Made by a program: the position numbers and the translations under genes
Notes under the pieces: model-generated
Databases searched by the model: none
What the model was told of the DNA's origin: nothing
Seen by the model: only the letters and a program-made list of their open reading frames with translations
Assembly (NCBI RefSeq): GCF_963674565.1
Contig: NZ_OY771430.1
Coordinates: forward strand, 2,418,001-2,482,000
Reading direction: 5' to 3'
DNA: 64,000 nt
Source: an uncultured Carboxylicivirga sp.
GTDB lineage: Bacteria; Bacteroidota; Bacteroidia; Bacteroidales; Marinilabiliaceae
In this document: positions 54,055-63,283 of the stretch, in pieces
How the letters are laid out: each line of letters starts with the position of its first letter
How positions within the stretch are numbered: position 1 is the first letter of the stretch

Positions 54055-54636
54055 ATGGTTCAGATTGATGATAAGATAGTAAGCACTGATATTTTCACGA
54101 AACGATTTGTTTGTAATTTATCTGTTTGCAAAGGTGAGTGTTGTGTTGAAGGAGAATCTGGTGCTCCTTTGGAAGAGAAAGAGACTGCTATTTTGGAAGA
54201 AATCTATCCGATTGTTAAACCATACCTTAGCGAGGTTGCTATTGAAGAAATAGAAAACCACGGTAAATGGGTTATTGATGGTGATGGAGATAAGGTGACA
54301 CCTATCATCAATGGACGCGAATGCGTTTACACTTACTTCGATGAAGAAGGTATTTGTAAATGTGCCATCGACAAAGCTTACCAGGAAGGTAAAATTGACT
54401 TTAAGAAACCCATCTCGTGTCACCTCTATCCAATTCGTGTTGCCAAATATCCAGATTTTGAAGCCTTGAATTATCATACATGGCCTATTTGTGCTCCTGC
54501 CCGCGAACTGGGAGGTCAGATTGGTGTGCCCATTTATAAATTTCTTAAGGAACCTATTATCCGCAAATATGGAGAAGCTTTCTATGACGAATTAGTCGAT
54601 GTTGAGGATACTCTTAAAAAGCAAGGAATAATTTAA
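54055..54636 (+). CDS. DUF3109 family cysteine-rich protein
   Basis: This 193-residue cytosolic protein has the conserved cysteine set of the family: CNLSVCKGECC near the N-terminus, then RECVYTYFDEEGICKCAID, ISCHLYPIRV and WPICAPA. That is nine or more cysteines in positions that suggest a metal or Fe-S cluster, as in the related YkgJ-type zinc/iron-binding proteins. The family is near-universal in Bacteroidota and has no assigned function. It is monocistronic. Confidence 0.9.
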   Translation: MVQIDDKIVSTDIFTKRFVCNLSVCKGECCVEGESGAPLEEKETAILEEIYPIVKPYLSEVAIEEIENHGKWVIDGDGDKVTPIINGRECVYTYFDEEGICKCAIDKAYQEGKIDFKKPISCHLYPIRVAKYPDFEALNYHTWPICAPARELGGQIGVPIYKFLKEPIIRKYGEAFYDELVDVEDTLKKQGII

Positions 54637-54748
54637 ACAATCAGTATAATACTGATAAATAAACCGATATATTATTTTATTAACCAGACCGTAACCTTTG
54701 TGTTTTGTTTAAGTAAACAGCCTAGCACTTAAACTAAAACACATATTT

Positions 54749-56458
54749 ATGAATAAATTCTTGCTGATTGCGTTAACATTTGTGTTAACATCTACTTTAT
54801 TTGCTCAAAAACCGGAAAAGATAAAGTACAAAGGTTATTTCAATAATATTCCGGCTTATCAATTAAACATCAACGGTTATTCCACATCATATAATATTCC
54901 TGACTGGACCAGAGAAATATTAAAGAAAGACACCTTAGATTTACAAATAAAAGGGTTTACGAAAGGAAGTGATCTTACCATCGTTTTTTATTGTTCCGAG
55001 CCACAAATTAAGGCAACTGTTGAAGAAGAAACGAAAACTGTAGATAATCAAAATGTTACCTTATATTATTCATTAGTAACCGCTACTTCTGAGAACCGTC
55101 TGCTAATTCTTAACAAAGATGGTTTACCAGTTGAAATAATTACCACAGAACCCGATTTAACCTGGGCTAATGAAAAAGGTTTTAAAAAAGGTAACCGAGC
55201 CGAAGCAGCCAAGGAATTGGAAAGTGCCAAAAAATCATCAAGTGAAAAAGTAAAAAGAGGTTATTTTAAAGCTTTGGCCAAAGCGTATCAAAAAGAACTT
55301 GACAACAGATATAGTCATTTCCAACGTGATGAAACGATACGTGTTTTCTCAATAAAGGCAAAGAAATTTGATTATAACGATTTCAACGAGGCTACACAAA
55401 ATTTTGTAGATGCAACAAGTAATCCCGATCTAAATTCTGAGGCAAACATCCATAAAATCAATGCTGCCATCAAGGTTTGGAAGCAATATGAAGATCAGTA
55501 TAAGCCAGATAAAAAAGATAAAGTATGCGATGACAACATCGATGAGATCTATTTTAACCTTAGCATGGGGTACTTAGCCCTTGGGCATGGTGAAGAATTA
55601 AAACACTATTGGGAAAAATGCCAGTCTGTTAAAGGTAATTACACTGCCGAAGGCTATGCTCAGAATTACTTACCTCAGATGATAGAAAATTACAATACCT
55701 ACTTAGCTAAAAAAGACGAACCATTTAAACCTTTGGATTTATCTAATCCTGAACAGAAATATAATAATATGATCCTGCTTAAAGGATTCTTAAATTTCTA
55801 TTTCACACAGAAACATGGCAATCTGGGTGTTATTGCTGATTACTTTCCTTCTCAACCTCAATACGTAAAATCTGTTAAAACAATTAAAACGTTCGACGAA
55901 GGTACCAAAGAATCAATCAAGCAAACCTATGCTCCATATGGAAAAATAACCAATATGGTTTATTCTGTTGAAGGTGGCATGGAAGATGACAAAACCCGAA
56001 CATATCAATTTAATTACTCAAATGACATTGTGACAAGTGTTATTTTAAATGGAAATTCAAGGTTATTTGAAATCAGTTACGAGAATGGTGATATTTCAAA
56101 AATAGAACATTTGTATTCGAATAACCGAAAAATAGTTTATCAGTTTTCCAAAGCAGAACCTGGTAAAACTGAGATAAAGATCACTATGGTGGATGGTGAA
56201 AAGAGTCAGGAAAGCAAACGTATTAACTGGATAAAATACGATGAAAATTACAATATTACCGGCATGTATTTCTCACCATTTAGTACACGCGAAATAAAAT
56301 ATGATTCGAACGGTAATATCATTGAATTAACCGCTTCCAATCTGGCTGATAATCTGGTGACAGCTCCATTTACCGTCATTATTGATGCAAAAGGCAATGC
56401 TACTAAATCAGAAACCAAGGGTATGACTGCAATCAGCGATTTTGAGTATATATTTTAG
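54749..56458 (+). CDS. Hypothetical secreted protein
   Basis: This 569-residue protein has a signal peptide (FVLTSTLFAQ). About residues 25-140 form a beta domain, 160-340 are charged and mostly helical with a TPR-like look (EIYFNLSMGYLALGHGEELKHY), and the last part (~385-565) has YD-like beta repeats (TRTYQFNYSNDIV, EISYENGDISKIEH, EIKYDSNGNIIELT). I do not recognise a named family. It probably acts in the periplasm or on the surface. It has its own terminator and no operon partner. Confidence 0.78.
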   Translation: MNKFLLIALTFVLTSTLFAQKPEKIKYKGYFNNIPAYQLNINGYSTSYNIPDWTREILKKDTLDLQIKGFTKGSDLTIVFYCSEPQIKATVEEETKTVDNQNVTLYYSLVTATSENRLLILNKDGLPVEIITTEPDLTWANEKGFKKGNRAEAAKELESAKKSSSEKVKRGYFKALAKAYQKELDNRYSHFQRDETIRVFSIKAKKFDYNDFNEATQNFVDATSNPDLNSEANIHKINAAIKVWKQYEDQYKPDKKDKVCDDNIDEIYFNLSMGYLALGHGEELKHYWEKCQSVKGNYTAEGYAQNYLPQMIENYNTYLAKKDEPFKPLDLSNPEQKYNNMILLKGFLNFYFTQKHGNLGVIADYFPSQPQYVKSVKTIKTFDEGTKESIKQTYAPYGKITNMVYSVEGGMEDDKTRTYQFNYSNDIVTSVILNGNSRLFEISYENGDISKIEHLYSNNRKIVYQFSKAEPGKTEIKITMVDGEKSQESKRINWIKYDENYNITGMYFSPFSTREIKYDSNGNIIELTASNLADNLVTAPFTVIIDAKGNATKSETKGMTAISDFEYIF

Positions 56459-56476
56459 AAGTATAGCACTTATAAC

Positions 56477-56507
56477 AAAAACGGCAGCCCAATCGGACTG
56501 CCGTTTT
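56477..56507 (+). terminator. Terminator (bidirectional) between the secreted protein and LytTR genes
   Basis: A perfect 10-bp stem (AAAACGGCAG / CTGCCGTTTT) encloses CCCAATCGGA. It lies between convergent stop codons at 56458 and 56537. The T run is present on both strands. The stem-loop is nearly identical to the one at 60283-60308. Confidence 0.88.
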
Positions 56508-56536
56508 CTATTTATCTCAATTCCTAGGTTTCTCTA

Positions 56537-57295
56537 CTAACCATACAAAATAGCTTTCAACTCATTTTTCTTAAATCTTGAAACAGGTATCTGAACTCCA
56601 TCTTTCATTACCAGTACCCCGCCATTACTTTTGACATATGACTCCAGAAAACGAGTGTTAATCAAATGGGACTGATGAGGACGAAAAAAACCATATTCCT
56701 GAAGTATCTCCTCATAATCTTTCAGGGTTTTACAAACCATTAATTTTCTTTTGTCATTCAAATAAAACTCAGTATAGTTATTATCCGATTGACATCGAAT
56801 AATGGTTTCCACTTCAACAAACTCAACACTATTTTGAGTAGGTAAAGCCAATCGCTTACCTCTGGGTGAAGAACCTATATTATCAATCAGATTCACTAAT
56901 CTTTTATTACCATTTTTTTCAATCAGCCTTTGCTCTACTTTATTAACCGCTTCAATTAATTCGAGATAATTAATGGGTTTAAGAATATAGTCGAGTGCAC
57001 TAAACTTGATTGCCTGAATTCCATAATGATCGTAAGCAGTAACAAAAATTACCTCAAATTCCTGATGACCTAAAGCCTTTAATAACTCAAACCCATTACC
57101 TCCGGGCATTTCAATATCAAGAAATACCAGATTAGGTTGCTTCTCTGAAATTAATTCAGCTGCCGACTGAACCGAATATGCTTCACCTACTATATGAATA
57201 GATGGACAATAGCGTTTAAGTATTTCCCTTAAGTTGACTCTGCCATTTTCTTCATCATCAACAATAACGGCTTTGATTATAGTTGGTTGCTCCAT
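56537..57295 (-). CDS. LytTR-family response regulator
   Basis: This 252-residue cytosolic DNA-binding regulator has a receiver domain (DDEE at the N-terminus, phospho-acceptor D60 in LVFLDIEMPGGNG, FVTAYD with the switch threonine, and the lysine in YILKPINY). A C-terminal LytTR domain follows (~150-250; VETIIRCQSDNNYTEFYL, LKDYEEIL, FFRPHQSHLIN, VPVSRFKK-type ending). It starts 2 bp after the stop codon of the LytS-type kinase gene and is its obvious partner. Target genes are unknown. Confidence 0.93.
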   Translation of the reverse strand: MEQPTIIKAVIVDDEENGRVNLREILKRYCPSIHIVGEAYSVQSAAELISEKQPNLVFLDIEMPGGNGFELLKALGHQEFEVIFVTAYDHYGIQAIKFSALDYILKPINYLELIEAVNKVEQRLIEKNGNKRLVNLIDNIGSSPRGKRLALPTQNSVEFVEVETIIRCQSDNNYTEFYLNDKRKLMVCKTLKDYEEILQEYGFFRPHQSHLINTRFLESYVKSNGGVLVMKDGVQIPVSRFKKNELKAILYG

Positions 57296-57297
57296 TC

Positions 57298-60123
57298 TTA
57301 TTTATATGCTATTGTTATAAAAACTTCAGTTCCTTGTTCCAGTGAGTTTATGCTCATTTTAGCAACATGCCCCTGTTTCGATAATATTCCCAATTTTTCG
57401 TTAATTAAGTTCAATCCCAAACTGTGCCCATTCGTATCTTTTTTCTTAGCACTGTTAAAACCTACCCCGTTATCAATCACCTTTATTATCAACTCTTCAT
57501 TTTTTTGCTCAAAGCGTATTGTTAACTCTTTGCCCATATCTTTATGAATAAATCCATGGAGAATGGCGTTTTCTACTAAAGGCTGAATCAACATTCCTGG
57601 AATACTTATTATCTCTGGCTCCACACCTTTGTCTATCATTATTTTCCAATTAAAAGGTGTACGTAATTGCTCCAACTCACAATAAACCGAAATCATTTCA
57701 ATTTCCTCGCTCAACTTAACTAGAAAATTTTCCGATGATTTTAAAATACGCCTTAATAACAAAGCAAACTTTGACAAATACAAGTTAGCCTTTTCTGTTT
57801 CATTCTGATTAACCAACGACTGAATGCTGTTTAAAGCATTAAACACAAAGTGTGGATTCATTTGGGACCGTATCGCCCGATTCTCTAATTCTATGATTCG
57901 CTTATTAAAAAGTTCTTTCTTCAATCGTCTTTTCATTAAATAACGATAGATCAGCAAAGCAATCAATAAAAAAGCAATAACACTAAAAGATATTCCTAAA
58001 ACAAATTTTGTATTGACAAGCTTCTTTTTGATTGGATGATAAGGCATGTTAACCAATTCTTCACCCATGGCAATACTTGCCAATACAAATGCAGACCATT
58101 GAATTGTACCATACTTATCCAAAACAAATGACCGGTTTCCATTAGATCTCCAAATTGCCATCTCCTTATTCTCAACAGCAGGATCAGCCCAAAGTACAAC
58201 CTCATCCTTTCTTATATCAGAAGATTTTAATACTTCATAATATTTTTCTTTATCAGCTATAATTACATTAATTTCAACAATATCTTTTAGGTCTAAAAAT
58301 GGAGCCTCAGAACGCTCTTTAAACTTTTGGTTATTTGATAATTCATAACTCATATTCCAAAAGCGCAAAGCTACAACCTTACCGCGAAAGTCTGATAATC
58401 GAACGATCTTGCCTTTGGTATCCGGCAATTTTAAATCAGGAGCCATCATTCCAATTGCAGTATTCCTTACCCATTCATATTCATGTTCCAGCTGCTCTTC
58501 AAGTGAACTTCCTTTATATTCTTCTATGAATCGTTTACTCAATTGATCTCCTATTTCCCAATCAGAATGTAATATCCTTGTTGCTAACCTATATCTATAA
58601 TAACCACAAAGGGGTTCATTATATACTAATTTTGCCAACTCATACTGTCCAAGCAATCTGTCGGCTTTTGCTGGTATGTTGAATGTTGTCTTTCTAATAT
58701 CCTCAATAACTCTTTCATGCATATAGTGATCAACAAAGCCCATATAAATTGGAACATTAGATCCTAAATTATTGCTCAATGTTATATTATCAGTCGAGTT
58801 CAGTTCTTTATTATCACTTCTTAGATAAGGTAAATACTCTGCTTGTATTAAGTTATAAACAAGAAAATCAGGAGCTAGCCTATATTTATCTTCAATAATC
58901 TCATCTTTAATTCTTTTTGCATACGAGCCAGTGCTTGTCATTCGTAAATCAGATAGTTTATTATTGTTCTTAATATGCCATTCGACATTACTTGCTCCAA
59001 TACCGTTTACTTTTAACCGCGATTTACGTTCAAATAAATCTTTTTTAATGAATAAACTATCTCCAGGTAGAACTGTAAAATTTAGTACTTCAAAAAGTGG
59101 ATCTTTGGGAGAGGACTTCCAAATCATATAAACCGGATAAGGACCTTGCTGTGAATCCAGGCTTAATTCCATTCGAAGCTTATTCTCCGATTGTAATTGA
59201 TATGCTCCATCTGATGTGCTAAAATAGATTAGCATACTTCCCAAAGATAAGCTATCCACCTCAGCACAAATAATGGTATTAGTTTTTTTAATATCAATAC
59301 TATCAGGTTCAAAATCTTTATTTTGTGCTACTGTAAAACTTTCAGAAATCTCAGGAATGTATCTCTGATGATTCATTATCAAATAACAGGTAGGTTCTTT
59401 TTTATTGGAAGGAAGAGTATACAAATAGTTATATCTCTTTTCGCGGATTAATCCGGTTTCTTTATCAATATATAGAGTATTCACCAAATCTTTCCGATAC
59501 TGTTCTTGGCTTACATAATTAGCTTTGAGTTGTACACAATTGGAATCTTCGTTTACCAAGGTGTAATTCACATTGTCACCTTCCCAAGATGATGCATTTA
59601 CAGGAGTTGGACTTTTAAAAAACAAATCATCTAATTTGCCTTTTATAATGCCTTCATCCCAGTTATAAAGCTCAAGTTTGAGTCCTTCTTTGGTTCTGCA
59701 ATTATTATAATCACTTAAATCGATTGATAAAACTTTGCCTGATTTAGAAACTTCAACATACATCTTTATTTTATTTCTGTTCAGATTAGTAATTGCAGAA
59801 GTATACTTACAAGGAAAACCTGTTTCATATGCCTGCTCTTCTATCCAACCTTTGAGGTAGTGATTATTCTGCTTGGCATACTTATAATAATCAAGTACTA
59901 TTTCTAATTTGTAATATTGTTGTTCAACTTCAAAAGCTATAGGAGTAATAGTGTAAATGCTTTTCTCATAGCCGAGCATTTGATGTGTATTACTACTATC
60001 TGAGTAAGATACAGTAGACACCTTATAAGATTTCCCAATTTGAAAATTTAATTGAGGAATCTCAGTTGAATAAACATCTAAAACGAAAAAGGCAAAAAAG
60101 AGGATAAAGATTAGTGTTCTCAT
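57298..60123 (-). CDS. LytS-type sensor kinase with large periplasmic sensor including a cysteine-less thioredoxin-like domain
   Basis: This 941-residue protein is counted from MRTLIFILFF, the start that gives a clean signal peptide; an ATG nine codons earlier is less likely. The order is: signal peptide; an unknown beta-rich region (~20-540); a thioredoxin/TlpA-like domain (~560-700: MMAPDLKLPDTKGKIVRLSDFRGKVVALRFW); a membrane helix (~706-730); and a His_kinase domain with H758 in QMNPHFVFNALNSI, ending in a HATPase (VIDNGVGF, GLGLNLINEKL variant). The place of the CxxC motif reads WNMSYELSN, so the redox pair is absent. A TATATTTG sequence lies only five bases before the ATG, so the transcript may be almost leaderless. 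Confidence 0.9.
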   Translation of the reverse strand: MRTLIFILFFAFFVLDVYSTEIPQLNFQIGKSYKVSTVSYSDSSNTHQMLGYEKSIYTITPIAFEVEQQYYKLEIVLDYYKYAKQNNHYLKGWIEEQAYETGFPCKYTSAITNLNRNKIKMYVEVSKSGKVLSIDLSDYNNCRTKEGLKLELYNWDEGIIKGKLDDLFFKSPTPVNASSWEGDNVNYTLVNEDSNCVQLKANYVSQEQYRKDLVNTLYIDKETGLIREKRYNYLYTLPSNKKEPTCYLIMNHQRYIPEISESFTVAQNKDFEPDSIDIKKTNTIICAEVDSLSLGSMLIYFSTSDGAYQLQSENKLRMELSLDSQQGPYPVYMIWKSSPKDPLFEVLNFTVLPGDSLFIKKDLFERKSRLKVNGIGASNVEWHIKNNNKLSDLRMTSTGSYAKRIKDEIIEDKYRLAPDFLVYNLIQAEYLPYLRSDNKELNSTDNITLSNNLGSNVPIYMGFVDHYMHERVIEDIRKTTFNIPAKADRLLGQYELAKLVYNEPLCGYYRYRLATRILHSDWEIGDQLSKRFIEEYKGSSLEEQLEHEYEWVRNTAIGMMAPDLKLPDTKGKIVRLSDFRGKVVALRFWNMSYELSNNQKFKERSEAPFLDLKDIVEINVIIADKEKYYEVLKSSDIRKDEVVLWADPAVENKEMAIWRSNGNRSFVLDKYGTIQWSAFVLASIAMGEELVNMPYHPIKKKLVNTKFVLGISFSVIAFLLIALLIYRYLMKRRLKKELFNKRIIELENRAIRSQMNPHFVFNALNSIQSLVNQNETEKANLYLSKFALLLRRILKSSENFLVKLSEEIEMISVYCELEQLRTPFNWKIMIDKGVEPEIISIPGMLIQPLVENAILHGFIHKDMGKELTIRFEQKNEELIIKVIDNGVGFNSAKKKDTNGHSLGLNLINEKLGILSKQGHVAKMSINSLEQGTEVFITIAYK

Positions 60124-60282
60124 AATATCAAATATAATATTTGAACACAATATATAATCAGATCCTGTTGATTGATCTTAATAATTAGAATACGGTAGGT
60201 ATGATTTAGAATTATACATTACTTGAAAAAGTATCTATAAATATTATACCAATAATTTTAAATAAGCTAGTAAAAGAGCATA

Positions 60283-60308
60283 AAAAACGGCAGCCCGATG
60301 GACTGCCG
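60283..60308 (-). terminator. Terminator of the gpmI gene
   Basis: The stem CGGCAG / CTGCCG (60288-60293, 60303-60308) has a GT-rich top and a T run on the minus strand. It lies 24 bp past the stop codon at 60333 and closely matches the hairpin at 56477-56507. Confidence 0.82.
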
Positions 60309-60332
60309 CTGTGAATATCTAAAAGCTAATAA

Positions 60333-61847
60333 TTAGCTTAGTTTAATCAATGATTTTCCAGTCATTGCTTCTGGTTGTTCAACACCCATCAACTGAAGAA
60401 TAGATGGAGCAACATCAGCCAATACACCGTTTGAAACTTCACCTTTTTGCTCAGTAACCCAAACAAATGGTACCGGATTCAATGAGTGAGCTGTGTTTGG
60501 TGAACCATCAGCGTTAACTGCATTATCAGCATTACCATGGTCAGCAATAATAATAGCTTCGTAATCGTTTGCCTTAGCTGCTTCAATTACACTTTCAACA
60601 CATGAATCTACTGCACCAACTGCTTTTTCAATGGCTTCGTAAACTCCTGTATGTCCAACCATATCGCCGTTAGCAAAGTTCAAACAGATAAAGTCATATT
60701 TTTTGTTGTTCAACTCAGCTACCACTTTATCTTTTACTTCGTATGCACTCATTTCTGGTTGCAAGTCATAAGTAGCCACTTTAGGAGAGTTAACCAAGAT
60801 ACGATCTTCACCTTCGAAAACAGCCTCGCGTCCACCTGAGAAGAAGAATGTTACGTGAGCATATTTTTCTGTTTCTGCAATGCGTAATTGCTTCAAACCG
60901 GCTTTTGAAACTACTTCACCAATGGTTTCTTTTACGTTTTCTTTATCGAATAGGATATGCAAACCTTCGAATGTTGCATCATAAGGAACCATAGTGCAAT
61001 AGTGCAATGGAATTGTTTTCATTCCATGCTCAGGCATATCTTTTTGAGTCAATGCAATGGTTAACTCTTTCGCACGGTCGTTACGGAAGTTAAAGAATAC
61101 AACTACATCACCTTCTTCAATTTTACCATTAACAGATATATTAACAATAGGCTTGATGAACTCATCAGTTACTTCAGCATCATATGAAGCCTGGATAGCA
61201 TCCAAAACATTAGTTGTTTCAGATCCGATACCCGATACCATTACATCGTAAGCTTCTTTGACGCGCTCCCAGCGGTTATCACGGTCCATTGCGTAGTAAC
61301 GACCTGTAACAGTTGCTACAGCTCCTGTTGATTTAGCCATATGATCTACCAATTCTGTCATAAAACCTTTACCACTGCGTGGGTCAGTATCACGACCATC
61401 CATAAAAGCATGAACGAAAACATCATTCAAACCATATGATTTTGCAACATCTAACAAAGTGTGGATATGTTCCTGACTACTGTGTACACCACCTTTACTC
61501 ATCAAACCCAATAAGTGTACTTTTTTACCGCTTTCTTTAGCGTAAGCATAGGCTTCAGACAATGCTTTATTTTCAGCAATTGAACCATCAGCACAGGCAC
61601 GGTTGATTTTTACCAAATCCTGGTAAACCACACGACCAGCACCAATATTTAAGTGACCTACCTCAGAGTTACCCATCTGACCATCAGGCAAACCTACGTT
61701 TTCGCCTGAAGCCTGTAATTCTGAATAAGGATATTTAGCTAATAATGAATCCCAGTAAGGAGTTTCTACTTGTGAAATTACATCTGATTTGGATTTATCT
61801 CCAAACCCCCATCCGTCTAAAATGACAAGAATCGTCTTTTTACTCAT
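60333..61847 (-). CDS. gpmI: 2,3-bisphosphoglycerate-independent phosphoglycerate mutase
   Basis: This 504-residue cytosolic glycolytic enzyme interconverts 3- and 2-phosphoglycerate with two manganese ions. Metal/phosphate ligands are visible: D11 (VILDGWGFG), the phospho-serine S61 in GQMGNSEVGHLNIGAGR, HAFMDGRDTDPRSGKG, NFRNDRAKE, NFANGDMVGHTGV, and the DHGNAD motif near the C-terminus. The length is normal. It is a single gene with its own terminator and promoter. Confidence 0.97.
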   Translation of the reverse strand: MSKKTILVILDGWGFGDKSKSDVISQVETPYWDSLLAKYPYSELQASGENVGLPDGQMGNSEVGHLNIGAGRVVYQDLVKINRACADGSIAENKALSEAYAYAKESGKKVHLLGLMSKGGVHSSQEHIHTLLDVAKSYGLNDVFVHAFMDGRDTDPRSGKGFMTELVDHMAKSTGAVATVTGRYYAMDRDNRWERVKEAYDVMVSGIGSETTNVLDAIQASYDAEVTDEFIKPIVNISVNGKIEEGDVVVFFNFRNDRAKELTIALTQKDMPEHGMKTIPLHYCTMVPYDATFEGLHILFDKENVKETIGEVVSKAGLKQLRIAETEKYAHVTFFFSGGREAVFEGEDRILVNSPKVATYDLQPEMSAYEVKDKVVAELNNKKYDFICLNFANGDMVGHTGVYEAIEKAVGAVDSCVESVIEAAKANDYEAIIIADHGNADNAVNADGSPNTAHSLNPVPFVWVTEQKGEVSNGVLADVAPSILQLMGVEQPEAMTGKSLIKLS

Positions 61848-61904
61848 GTTATGATATTTTATTTTTCTATATTCTTTTCTTTCTGTCTATTATAAAAAGC
61901 TGCG

Positions 61905-61935
61905 CAAAAATACTTAATTAGTATTCAATGTAAAA
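61905..61935 (-). promoter_or_regulatory. Candidate promoter of gpmI
   Basis: On the minus strand, TTTT (61932-61935, near-consensus for TTTG) and TATTTTTG (61905-61912, an exact TAnnTTTG match) are separated by 19 bp. The -7 element is 57 bp before the start codon. Confidence 0.5.
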
Positions 61936-62089
61936 ATGTACAGCCATATAATTAGCAATTGAATTGTTACCAAAAGTAAACAATGTCGGTCTTTACTTGG
62001 TTTATTGGGCGCAGTGTAAAAATCGTTAAATGTTCTTAATGAAATGGCATACTTAATTTGAAGTGACGAGATAATATCTTTGCAAAAAA

Positions 62090-62118
62090 AATGAGCAAAC
62101 AATTATAGCCTGCTCATT
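62090..62118 (-). terminator. Strong minus-strand terminator in an apparently empty region
   Basis: An 8-bp stem (AATGAGCA / TGCTCATT) is followed on the minus strand by eight Ts, a textbook Rho-independent terminator. It ends transcription from the right, where only the small frame at 62138-62263 lies, so it supports a real transcript there. A TATCTTTG sequence on the plus strand (62075-62082) overlaps its base and could alternatively start a short RNA. Confidence 0.75.
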
Positions 62119-62137
62119 CTTTATACCTATTTAAATA

Positions 62138-62263
62138 TTATTTCCTAACAAAAATCGGATACAGTAAAAAATAACGGTTTGTAAAATAATACTTCCTAAA
62201 TACAGGAGCTTCAATCCATCCCAACTTCACAAAAATCGCAGTAATAATTAGTATTGTAAGCAT
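62138..62263 (-). CDS. Possible 41-residue membrane peptide
   Basis: The short frame starts MLTILIITAIFVKLG and ends IFVRK. It has a hydrophobic N-terminal helix followed by an aromatic and basic tail (FRKYYFTNRYF), the usual look of small inner-membrane proteins. The stop codon is 20 bp from the strong terminator at 62090-62118. I found no clear promoter and no family. It is otherwise the only candidate gene in the 712-bp gap 61848-62559, which also carries an AACAACAAT/ATTGTTGTT inverted repeat (62333-62386 region) and short degenerate repeats near 62461-62505. Confidence 0.4.
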   Translation of the reverse strand: MLTILIITAIFVKLGWIEAPVFRKYYFTNRYFLLYPIFVRK

Positions 62264-62559
62264 TGATCTAAAGGTTTGTAAGTGATTATTCAAGGGTTAA
62301 AACGTCAGATTTCACATAAAAGTTTCAGGAACAACAATCAATTATAATTAATTAACACTCAGTAACCTTTTTAATTGTTGTTTTATATCTATTGATAATG
62401 GATGTAATACAACATGTAAACACGAATCGATAATTATATTATCTATTTACTTCCAATTGAGACTGCTCACTACACACTACTGACTGCTAAATACTGATTA
62501 CTCACATTTTATTTCCTCGGTAAACATTATTATTTTCATGCTCCCAAAAACAATTAAGC

Positions 62560-63222
62560 ATGGATGTAAAAATAGAATCGAGTTGGAAAGAACTTTTAAA
62601 AGATGAATTTGAGAAAGAGTATTTCAAACAATTGACTGATTTTGTGAGAAATGAGTATAAATCACAAACTATTTTTCCTCCTGCTTCAAAAATTTTCAAT
62701 GCCTTCGATCTTTGTCCCGTTCATTCAACCAGGGTAGTGATTTTAGGACAAGATCCTTACCATGGTCCAGAACAAGCTCACGGCTTATGCTTTTCAGTCA
62801 ACGATGGTGTTAAAATCCCACCATCCCTGGTAAATATTTATAAGGAGATTCATGCTGATTTGGGAAAGGCAATACCGCAAAGTGGTAATCTTGAGAGATG
62901 GGCTAAACAGGGTGTATTACTACTTAATGCCACCTTAACAGTTAGGGCTCATAATGCAGGTTCTCATCAGAAGAAAGGATGGGAAGAATTTACAGACAGT
63001 GTAATAAAAACCCTGGCTCAAAATACAGAAAATATTGTTTTTCTATTATGGGGATCTTATGCTATCAAAAAATCAGCATTGATTGATAAAAGCAAACATC
63101 TGATTTTAACCTCTCCGCATCCATCGCCATTGTCTGCTCATCGCGGTTTTCTTGGAAACAAACACTTTAGTAAAGCAAATCAATACCTGGCTCAAAAAGG
63201 ACTGAACGAGATTGACTGGTAA
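62560..63222 (+). CDS. ung: Uracil-DNA glycosylase (family 1)
   Basis: This 220-residue DNA-repair enzyme excises uracil from DNA. The water-activating D65 is in ILGQDPYHGPEQAHG, the LLNATLTVR strand is present, and H187 lies in the minor-groove loop TSPHPSPLSAHRGF. The length matches the family. It is cytosolic and monocistronic. Confidence 0.97.
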   Translation: MDVKIESSWKELLKDEFEKEYFKQLTDFVRNEYKSQTIFPPASKIFNAFDLCPVHSTRVVILGQDPYHGPEQAHGLCFSVNDGVKIPPSLVNIYKEIHADLGKAIPQSGNLERWAKQGVLLLNATLTVRAHNAGSHQKKGWEEFTDSVIKTLAQNTENIVFLLWGSYAIKKSALIDKSKHLILTSPHPSPLSAHRGFLGNKHFSKANQYLAQKGLNEIDW

Positions 63223-63240
63223 TTTAAGTTTGTAAGATTT

Positions 63241-63271
63241 AAGGCAGTAGTCAAGAGTAAACTTCTGCCTT
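63241..63271. terminator. Hairpin between convergent ung and thioesterase genes
   Basis: The arms AAGGCAG / CTGCCTT enclose further pairing AGT/ACT. It lies midway between stop codons at 63222 and 63284, so it may serve both. U tracts are weak. Confidence 0.55.
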
Positions 63272-63283
63272 CTTCCTCATAAC

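Noticed and set aside
61914..62102. 62-codon minus-strand frame upstream of gpmI
   Set aside because: It spans the gpmI promoter candidate and the terminator at 62090-62118, so it cannot be a normal gene.
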